A stretch of 64,000 nt of DNA from Bacteroidales bacterium (GTDB lineage Bacteria; Bacteroidota; Bacteroidia; Bacteroidales; VadinHA17). Positions 57,756 through 64,000 of the stretch are shown here, piece after piece; the stretch's first letter is position 1, and every line of letters starts with the position of its first letter. The notes beneath the pieces are model-generated. The model ran no database searches and had not been told where the DNA came from. It saw only the letters and a program-made list of their open reading frames with translations. The stretch is taken from the NCBI GenBank assembly GCA_003142255.1, contig PLLO01000012.1, positions 186,001 to 250,000 on the forward strand, given 5' to 3'. Made by a program: the position numbers and the translations under genes.

Positions 57756-58612
57756 TGGGAGGAAGTATATTTCAATATGATTTTATTATCAAAGGGTTGC
57801 TTGGGGCGATATTCGCCAGCATTACAGCAGGCCTGGCAGGTTCATATATCGTTTCAAGGAGAATGGTATTTCTGAGCGGCGGCATAACCCATGCTTCATT
57901 CGGAGGAATAGGAATAGGATATTTTTTCGGGTTCAACCCAGTAGTAGGTGCTGCTATTTTTGGCATATTGTCGGCACTTGGAGTAGAATACCTCTCGGTA
58001 AAGCAAAAAATCAGGGAAGATTCTGCCATTGGTATACTATGGGCTTTCGGCATGGCAGTTGGTATCATATTCATTTATCTTACACCTGGCTATTCTCCAA
58101 ACCTGATGAGCTACCTTTTTGGCAGCATTCTTACTGTAACTAACGCCGATATAATTGCTCTCGGGATAATGTCGGTCGTACTTATAATTTATTTCAGTGC
58201 GTTCTATCGCACAATACTTTATATTTCATTCGACGAGTCATTTGCCCGGACATATTCACCCTATGTAAATATTTTCAAGTACGTAACGACAGCTCTTGTG
58301 GCACTGACCATAGTTTTGAATATCAGGATGGCAGGAATAGTGCTTGTCCTCTCCCTACTGACAATCCCCCCAAATATTGCAATGATCTTTACAAAAGTAT
58401 ATTCCCGGATAATTCTCTGGTCTGTTATTTCAGGGTTTATAGGGACTGCGGCAGGATATACAATTTCATTTTTTGCCGGGATTCCCACCGGGGCAACAAT
58501 TATTTTTACTCTGGTTGTATTATGGCTTATTGTAAAGAGCATTTTCTTTTTGGCAAAAAAAATCAAGAATTACAGGGAAGAAAGAAAAGGGCAAAAAATT
58601 ATAATTAACTAA
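57755..58612 (+). CDS. znuB: Zinc ABC transporter permease
   Basis: A 285-residue ABC-3 family permease with about eight transmembrane helices. It has the GGITHASFGGIGIGYFFG coupling region at about 42-59, REDSAIGILWAFGMAVGI, and LSLLTIPPNIAMIF. The start is GTG, overlapping the znuC stop (TAGTG). The C-terminal tail is basic. With ZnuA and ZnuC it forms the high-affinity zinc importer. Confidence 0.92.
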   Translation: MGGSIFQYDFIIKGLLGAIFASITAGLAGSYIVSRRMVFLSGGITHASFGGIGIGYFFGFNPVVGAAIFGILSALGVEYLSVKQKIREDSAIGILWAFGMAVGIIFIYLTPGYSPNLMSYLFGSILTVTNADIIALGIMSVVLIIYFSAFYRTILYISFDESFARTYSPYVNIFKYVTTALVALTIVLNIRMAGIVLVLSLLTIPPNIAMIFTKVYSRIILWSVISGFIGTAAGYTISFFAGIPTGATIIFTLVVLWLIVKSIFFLAKKIKNYREERKGQKIIIN

Positions 58613-58647
58613 CAGGAAGGTTTAATACAGGAATTAAATTAAACAAT

Positions 58648-60039
58648 ATGGATTATGATCTTATTATAATCGGAAGCGGCCCCGGCGGATATGTTGCAGC
58701 CATAAGGGCATCGCAGTTGAAAATGAAGGTTGCCGTGATTGAGAAAGCCGAACTTGGAGGCATCTGTCTTAACTGGGGATGTATACCGACCAAGTCGCTT
58801 CTTAAAAGTGCACAGGTTTTTGAATACCTGAACCACGCTGCCGAATACGGAATATCCGTTAAGGGTGAAGTGAAAGCCGACTTTGCTGCTATGATTGCCA
58901 GAAGCCGGAGCGTAGCAGAGGGAATGAGCAAAGGGATACAATTTCTTTTCAAAAAAAATGATATTACCCATATTAAGGGCTTCGGTCGCCTCGCAGGAGG
59001 CACATCGGTAGAGATTGAGGAAAAAGACGGAAAAAAGAAGATCCTGACGGCGAAAAATATTATCATTGCAACAGGCGCACGCTCAAAAGAACTACCGAAT
59101 CTTAAGCAGGATGGCAAAAAAGTTATCGGGTACAGGGAGGCGATGACCCTTCCAAAGCAGCCTGCCTCATTGGTGGTTGTCGGATCAGGAGCAATTGGAA
59201 GCGAATTTGCCAGCTTTTACCAGTCAATAGGCACTGAAGTGACACTCGTTGAATTCCTCCCGAGGATCGTTCCAAATGAAGATGAAGAGGTCTCGAAACA
59301 GCTGGAGCGCTCATTTAAAAAGCTGAAAATGAAGATAATGACTGATTCATCAGTTGAATCTGTTGATACTTCCAAAGAAAAATGCAAGGTAAATATCAAG
59401 ACTCCGAAAGGAATGGAGGTTGTTGAGGCAGATATAGTATTTTCGGCGGTCGGTATTACAACTAACCTCGAGGGTATAGGACTTGAGAAAGCTGGTATGA
59501 AAATTGAAAAAGGGAAGGTAGTGGTAGACGATTACTATAAGACTTCTGTCCCGGGGATTTTTGCTATTGGCGACATAGTTCATGGTCCTGCCCTTGCACA
59601 TGTAGCATCTGCTGAGGGTATTATCTGTGTTGAGAAGATGGCAGGCAAGGATGTTGAGCCACTGAATTATAATAATATCCCCGGCTGTACTTATACAAAT
59701 CCAGAAATTGCTTCTGTCGGGCTCACCGAAAAAGCTGCCATCGATGCAGGATACAAGATCAAAGTCGGGAAATTTCCTTTTACCGCCTCCGGGAAAGCGA
59801 GTGCATCAGGCGCCAGGGACGGCTTTGTCAAGCTCATTTTTGATGATGCTTATGGAGAACTTCTGGGAGCGCATATGATAGGTGCAAATGTCACTGAAAT
59901 GATAGCTGAAATTGTGGTTGCAAGGAAACTTGAGACTACCGCTCACGAGATAATCAAATCAGTTCATCCTCACCCTACTATGTCAGAAGCCATAATGGAA
60001 GCGGCGGCTGCAGCTTATAACGAAGCAATTCATATTTAA
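58648..60039 (+). CDS. lpdA: Dihydrolipoyl dehydrogenase
   Basis: A 463-residue flavoprotein disulfide reductase. FAD-binding GSGPGGYVAAIRA is at 9-21, redox cysteines are C40 and C45 in GGICLNWGCIPTKS, and the NAD domain has VVVGSGAIGSEFASFY. The C-terminal active-site base is in SVHPHPTMSEAIMEAA. It reoxidises lipoyl groups of 2-oxoacid dehydrogenases or of the glycine cleavage system (gcvP at 9845). It lies 35 bp after znuB. Confidence 0.95.
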   Translation: MDYDLIIIGSGPGGYVAAIRASQLKMKVAVIEKAELGGICLNWGCIPTKSLLKSAQVFEYLNHAAEYGISVKGEVKADFAAMIARSRSVAEGMSKGIQFLFKKNDITHIKGFGRLAGGTSVEIEEKDGKKKILTAKNIIIATGARSKELPNLKQDGKKVIGYREAMTLPKQPASLVVVGSGAIGSEFASFYQSIGTEVTLVEFLPRIVPNEDEEVSKQLERSFKKLKMKIMTDSSVESVDTSKEKCKVNIKTPKGMEVVEADIVFSAVGITTNLEGIGLEKAGMKIEKGKVVVDDYYKTSVPGIFAIGDIVHGPALAHVASAEGIICVEKMAGKDVEPLNYNNIPGCTYTNPEIASVGLTEKAAIDAGYKIKVGKFPFTASGKASASGARDGFVKLIFDDAYGELLGAHMIGANVTEMIAEIVVARKLETTAHEIIKSVHPHPTMSEAIMEAAAAAYNEAIHI

Positions 60040-60066
60040 TTTCAATAAATAATCCAACCTGAAAAA

Positions 60067-63000
60067 ATGAAAAAAGTGTTTTTTGTGGCTGCGATAATGG
60101 CTCTTTCATGTGCATTATCAGCCCAGCCCCTGGAACTGAGACAAAAGTACGACATCTCAAAGGATAAAGTTCTTTACACAATAGGGTATGCCCACCTCGA
60201 TACCCAATGGAACTGGGATTATCCCACAACCATTAATGAATATATATGGAACACGATGGCTGATAATTTCAAGCTATTCGAAAAGTACCCTGAATATGTT
60301 TTCAACTTTACCGGGTCGAGAAGATACAAAATGATGAAGGAGTACTATCCTGAATCGTTTAAAAAAGTGGGTGAATATATTGCCAGGGGAAGATGGTTTG
60401 TCTCCGGATCTTCTGTCGATGAGGGCGAAGTGAATATTTCGTCGTCTGAATCAGTTCTCCGGCAGGTTCTGTATGGCAACCTGTTCTTCAAGCATGAATT
60501 CAACAAACAGAGTGTTGATTATATGCTTCCCGACTGTTTTGGCTTTGTTGCTACAATGCCATCGGTCTGGGCTCATGCAGGGCTTCTTGGATTCTCAACT
60601 CAGAAACTGACATGGAGGTCAACCAACGGTGTGCCATTTAATGTTGGCTACTGGGAAGGGCCTGACGGAAAAGGTGTCATTGCATCATTGAATGCAACTG
60701 ATTATACAAGCAAGGTAACTACCCGTCTGGATCTTGATTCCGCCTGGAATGCAAGGATACAGGATGACATTAACAGGTACGGCCTCTCTTTCGATTACCG
60801 CTATTATGGAGTCGGCGACGTAGGAGGTGCCCCGAGGGAAAAAGATGTGCAGAACGCCGTTGGAAGCCTTAATCACAGCGACAGCAAGTTCAAGGTGGTA
60901 CTTACATCTTCGGACCAGATCTACAAGGATATAACTCCAGAGATAAAATCAAAACTTCCTACATATTCGGGCGACCTTCTTCTTATTGAACACAGTGCAG
61001 GCTCGATGACTTCAGAGTCGTATATGAAGAGAGCCAACCGGAAAAACGAAGCACTTTCCAGGAGCGCTGAACTTTCAGCTTCAGTAGCCGACTGGCTCGG
61101 AGGAGCAGCTTACCCGTTCGGAAAGCTCAATAATTCCTGGGAGCTGGTCCTTGGCAGCCAGTTTCATGATATTCTTCCCGGAACCAGCATACCAAAAGCA
61201 TATGAGTATGCATGGAACGATGAATTCATAGCTGCAAATGGTTTTTCGCAGGTGCTTAAGAATTCCATAAACGTTATTTCAGCAGAAATGAATACTACCG
61301 CACAGGGAAGAGCAATAGTTGTTTACAACCCTGTTGCAGTTGAAAGGGAAGATGTAGTGACAGCCGAACTTACGTATTCAAAGCTGCCTGGCGGCGTAAA
61401 GGTCTTTGACAAGGATGGCAAAGAGATCCTTTCACAGGTATTATCGTCAGCAGGAAACAAGCTGACACTGATTTTTCTTGCTGACCTGCCCCCAGCAGGA
61501 ATTGCAATCTTTGATGTCAGGGAGACAACCGACAAGCCTGCGGCTTCACTTCTCTCTGTTGCTGACAGGAGCCTTGAAAACAAATACTTCAGGGTTAAGA
61601 TCAATGATAACGGAGATATATCAAGCATATATGACAAAACCGCTTCCAGGGAAGTATTATCAAAACCGGCAACACTTGATTTCCAGCAGGAGAGACCTTC
61701 CGCGTGGCCATCATGGAACATGGACTGGAAAGACAGGAAAAACCCTCCGGTTGATTATATGAATAAGGAGGTCTCAGTGAAGGTAGTTGAAAACGGACCT
61801 GTCAGGGTAGCACTCCAGGTAACCAAAAAAGGGATGAATTCGGAGATCAGCCAGATAATCAGCCTGTCATCCGGCGATGCAGGCAAATCAATTGATGTAA
61901 GGAATGTGATTGACTGGCAGTCAAAAGAGGTAAGCCTGAAAGCCGCATTCCCGACAAAGGTAACCAATGAATTCGCTACATACAGCCTTAACACTGCAGC
62001 AGTAAAAAGAACGACCAATAACGAGTACAAGTTTGAAGTTCCAGGCAGGCAATGGATTGATCTGACTGACAAATCGAACAGTTATGGAGTCTCTATCCTT
62101 GAGGATTGCAAGTACGGATCTGATAAACCTGATGGCAGCACTCTGAGGCTGACACTTATGTATACTCCGAAGGCGAAGGATTTTGTATACCAGGGATCAC
62201 AGGATTGGGGAATACATAATGTCCGGTATGCGATTTATCCGCACTCCTGCGACTGGGCTTATGCCGGGACTCCCTGGCGTGGCAGCTTCATAAATAATCC
62301 GCCGATAGCTTTTGAAACTTCAAAGCATGATGGGAAGCTGGGGAAGGAATTTTCATTTCTGAAGCTCAATACAAGCCAGGTTGATGTGATGGCATTCAAA
62401 AAAGCAGAGGAGAGCGATTACTACATTGTCAGGGTTAATGAACTATACGGCAAGGATGCGAGGAATGTTGCGATAAGCTTCCCGGCAAAGATAGCCGACG
62501 CCTATGAAGTAAACGGGCAGGAGCAGAGAACCGGAAAAGCCGATTTCACAAATGGTGTGCTTAATTTTGATATGACCAGGTTCCTGATACGGAGTTTTGC
62601 AGTGAAATTTGAAGCTCCGGATGCTCCTGCTTCAAAGCCAGTGCAGGCTTCGCTTGAGCTGCCGTTTAACCAGGATGTTTTCAGCTTCGATACCAAGAGA
62701 AATGACGGGAACCTTGCTGCAGGCCTTACTATCCCGGCAGAACTGATAGCTGACAAGGTTGTCAGCGAAGATATTGCATTTAAGATAGGAAGCAGGGCTG
62801 ACGGACAGAAGAACGCAGTATCGGCTGAAGGGCAGAAGATAGCCTTCCCGGCAGGGAAATTCAATAAACTTTATATCCTTGCTGCAGCATCAGAAGATAC
62901 CCAGGGCGCAGTAAAAACAGGTAATAAAACTACAATGCTGGGTTTCCAGTGCTGGACTGGTTTTGTGGGACAGCATTACAACAGGTCTCTTACTCCCGAT

Positions 63001-63300
63001 AACCTGACAGTTACTTCAATTGCCGGCGCATATACAAAAAGGGATGAAATTGCCTGGTTTGCCTCTCACAGACACACTCCGGAAGCAAATGGTACCTACA
63101 TGTACAGCTATCTTTATAAATACGAGATCGACCTGCCTGAAGGTGCAAGGAGTGTAACGCTTCCAAAAAACGAAAAGATAAAAGTTCTTTCTATTACCGT
63201 GGCTGACGACAAGAATGGTAATTGTACGCCGCTGCAATTGCTTTATGATGATTTTAAAAATGAAAAGCAGGTTCAACTGAGAACTGTCCCTTCTAATTAA
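60067..63300 (+). CDS. GH38 alpha-mannosidase, exported
   Basis: A 1077-residue glycoside hydrolase family 38 enzyme with a signal peptide (cleavage near ALSAQP). The zinc site has H43 and D45 in YAHLDTQWNWDY, and the nucleophile D156 in MLPDCFGF. LIEHSAGSMTSESYMKR and GSQFHDILPGTSIPKAYEYAW complete the catalytic domain, and the second half is the beta-sandwich region. It should release alpha-mannose from N-glycans or mannans in the periplasm. No other mannan genes are adjacent. It lies 27 bp after lpdA. Confidence 0.93.
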   Translation: MKKVFFVAAIMALSCALSAQPLELRQKYDISKDKVLYTIGYAHLDTQWNWDYPTTINEYIWNTMADNFKLFEKYPEYVFNFTGSRRYKMMKEYYPESFKKVGEYIARGRWFVSGSSVDEGEVNISSSESVLRQVLYGNLFFKHEFNKQSVDYMLPDCFGFVATMPSVWAHAGLLGFSTQKLTWRSTNGVPFNVGYWEGPDGKGVIASLNATDYTSKVTTRLDLDSAWNARIQDDINRYGLSFDYRYYGVGDVGGAPREKDVQNAVGSLNHSDSKFKVVLTSSDQIYKDITPEIKSKLPTYSGDLLLIEHSAGSMTSESYMKRANRKNEALSRSAELSASVADWLGGAAYPFGKLNNSWELVLGSQFHDILPGTSIPKAYEYAWNDEFIAANGFSQVLKNSINVISAEMNTTAQGRAIVVYNPVAVEREDVVTAELTYSKLPGGVKVFDKDGKEILSQVLSSAGNKLTLIFLADLPPAGIAIFDVRETTDKPAASLLSVADRSLENKYFRVKINDNGDISSIYDKTASREVLSKPATLDFQQERPSAWPSWNMDWKDRKNPPVDYMNKEVSVKVVENGPVRVALQVTKKGMNSEISQIISLSSGDAGKSIDVRNVIDWQSKEVSLKAAFPTKVTNEFATYSLNTAAVKRTTNNEYKFEVPGRQWIDLTDKSNSYGVSILEDCKYGSDKPDGSTLRLTLMYTPKAKDFVYQGSQDWGIHNVRYAIYPHSCDWAYAGTPWRGSFINNPPIAFETSKHDGKLGKEFSFLKLNTSQVDVMAFKKAEESDYYIVRVNELYGKDARNVAISFPAKIADAYEVNGQEQRTGKADFTNGVLNFDMTRFLIRSFAVKFEAPDAPASKPVQASLELPFNQDVFSFDTKRNDGNLAAGLTIPAELIADKVVSEDIAFKIGSRADGQKNAVSAEGQKIAFPAGKFNKLYILAAASEDTQGAVKTGNKTTMLGFQCWTGFVGQHYNRSLTPDNLTVTSIAGAYTKRDEIAWFASHRHTPEANGTYMYSYLYKYEIDLPEGARSVTLPKNEKIKVLSITVADDKNGNCTPLQLLYDDFKNEKQVQLRTVPSN

Positions 63301-63321
63301 AGACTTGCATAATTAATAATG

Positions 63322-63356
63322 AATCCCGGCTTCCATAACGGTTGCCGGGATTTTTC
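63322..63356 (+). terminator. Terminator of the GH38 gene
   Basis: AATCCCGGC and GCCGGGATT form a 9-bp stem around a 13-base loop, followed by TTTTT, 21 bp after the stop codon. Confidence 0.85.
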
Positions 63357-63474
63357 ATGGCTACGGAGGAGCCCTTAACGCAACCTTTTCAGGCATATTA
63401 ACATCAATCTTTAAGGTATTTATTGGATATTGACATAGTTTTTTATATTTTTATGATCTATTAAGGTTTTAACC

Positions 63475-64000
63475 TTGCCGGAGATTAAAAATATAATAAA
63501 CGGTTGCCTTAAAGGCGACAGGAGAGATCAGGAGCTCCTGTACAGACGGTATGCAGCCCGGCTTTATGCCGTGTGTCTTCAGTATTCCGGTAATGACGAG
63601 GAGGCGAGAGACATTCTGCAGGAGGGATTTATAAAGATTTATGAAAACCTCGTTCATTACAAATTTGAGGGTTCTTTCGATGGATGGGTCCGCCGTATAA
63701 TGGTAAATACTGCTCTCGAAAAATTCCGCAGCAAGCATAACCTTTACAGGGTTGATGATATTGACCAGATACCGGAACCAAATGCTGAACCCGATAATGA
63801 AGATTACGCAGGACTTGAAGCAAGAGACCTGATGGAAATTATCAGGGAACTTCCTCCAAGGTACAGGATCGTATTTAACCTTTTTGCTATTGAGGGTTAT
63901 TCTCATAAGGAGATCAGTGATATGATGAGTATTTCAGAAGGAACATCCAAGTCAAATCTCTCAAGAGCAAGGGTTATTCTTCAGCGGCGTGTCGGGTCAT
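63475..64000 (+). CDS. ECF-type RNA polymerase sigma factor (3' truncated)
   Basis: At least 175 residues of a group 4 sigma factor; the end is outside the window. It begins with PEIKNIINGCLKGDRRDQELLYRRYAARLYAVC. Region 2 has SGNDEEARDILQEGFIKIYENL and FDGWVRRIMVNTALEKFR; region 4 has LPPRYRIVFNLFAIEGYSHKEISDMMSISEGTSKSNLSRAR. The proposed start is TTG at 63475; no ATG suits. An anti-sigma gene may follow outside the window. Confidence 0.9.
   Translation, partial: MPEIKNIINGCLKGDRRDQELLYRRYAARLYAVCLQYSGNDEEARDILQEGFIKIYENLVHYKFEGSFDGWVRRIMVNTALEKFRSKHNLYRVDDIDQIPEPNAEPDNEDYAGLEARDLMEIIRELPPRYRIVFNLFAIEGYSHKEISDMMSISEGTSKSNLSRARVILQRRVGS

Noticed and set aside
58653-59117. 154-residue minus-strand frame in lpdA
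   Set aside because: It is antisense to the FAD and redox motifs of lpdA and shows no protein-like pattern.
63375-63473. Further TTAAC words before the second ECF sigma gene
   Set aside because: Copies at 63375, 63398 and 63469 are not regularly spaced, so chance in AT-rich DNA is an adequate explanation.
63469-63906. 145-residue minus-strand frame near the end of the window
   Set aside because: The plus strand encodes a clear ECF sigma factor over the same bases, with both conserved regions; the minus frame has no motif.

Overview
This window is chromosomal DNA from a Bacteroidota bacterium, most likely order Bacteroidales or Marinilabiliales. The evidence is of several kinds. Many genes sit behind the Bacteroidota promoter form (TTG/TTTG about -33, TAnnTTTG about -7) rather than E. 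coli-type boxes. There is a MurF-alanine racemase fusion, a GldB-type gliding lipoprotein, a protein with a type A type IX secretion (T9SS) sorting domain, and phylum-typical families (DUF4294, DUF5686, DUF1573, TlpA with DUF4369). I count 54 protein genes: the first lacks its 5' end and the last its 3' end. I see no tRNA, rRNA, CRISPR array, insertion sequence or prophage. Coding density is high and no gap exceeds 300 bases.

Layout. 1-9.8 kb: the tail of an RsmF-like rRNA methylase, fhs, a lipoprotein GH2 beta-galactosidase, a DUF3267 membrane protein, DUF4294, thpR, a sugar-phosphate transferase, pcm and a metallo-beta-lactamase-fold hydrolase. 9.8-16.7 kb: gcvP, then a tight three-gene cassette (URO-D-fold protein, exported DUF6807 protein, lipoprotein Gfo/Idh/MocA oxidoreductase) ending at a long bidirectional terminator. 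16.7-24.8 kb: ddl, a lemA-TPM-TPM operon, rluD, a T9SS cargo protein, a PASTA protein, mqnE and rpmH. 24.9-29.6 kb: rsmG, an ECF sigma factor, a GT2 glycosyltransferase, tgt and an LptF/LptG permease. 29.7-34.2 kb: an acyl-CoA carboxyltransferase with its biotin carrier, ispE and dnaB. 34.2-45.3 kb: a DUF5686 outer-membrane protein, rsmI with an unknown overlapping gene, tdk, murF-alr, nadE, a PorT-like barrel, gldB and a ferredoxin. 45.3-52.4 kb: a large propeller/barrel protein, a DUF1573 protein, meaB and a TlpA-like lipoprotein. 52.4-56 kb: a histidine kinase/response regulator pair divergent from an unknown exported protein. 56-64 kb: a znuACB importer, lpdA, a GH38 alpha-mannosidase and the start of a second ECF sigma factor.

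How the genes work together. fhs, gcvP and perhaps lpdA serve folate one-carbon and glycine metabolism. The carboxyltransferase, biotin carrier and meaB point to methylmalonyl-CoA/propionyl-CoA chemistry. mqnE indicates menaquinone made by the futalosine route. ddl, murF-alr and ispE feed envelope precursor synthesis. The GH2 and GH38 enzymes suggest use of galactosides and mannosides, but no SusC/SusD pair is present.

The most unusual content: (1) the URO-D/DUF6807/Gfo-Idh cassette, preceded by three TTAAC boxes at 10-bp spacing; (2) a second TTAAC triplet, at 11-bp spacing, between the two-component genes and their divergent neighbour, which looks like an OmpR-family operator; (3) a 1091-residue protein whose N-terminal peptidase-like domain has apparently lost its catalytic residues; (4) a T9SS cargo gene whose signal peptide is encoded but has no ATG, GTG or TTG start; (5) a Tgt lacking two of the usual zinc cysteines. 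Several starts were moved downstream because a promoter or terminator lies across the longest reading frame. All functions are read from sequence alone, without database searches.
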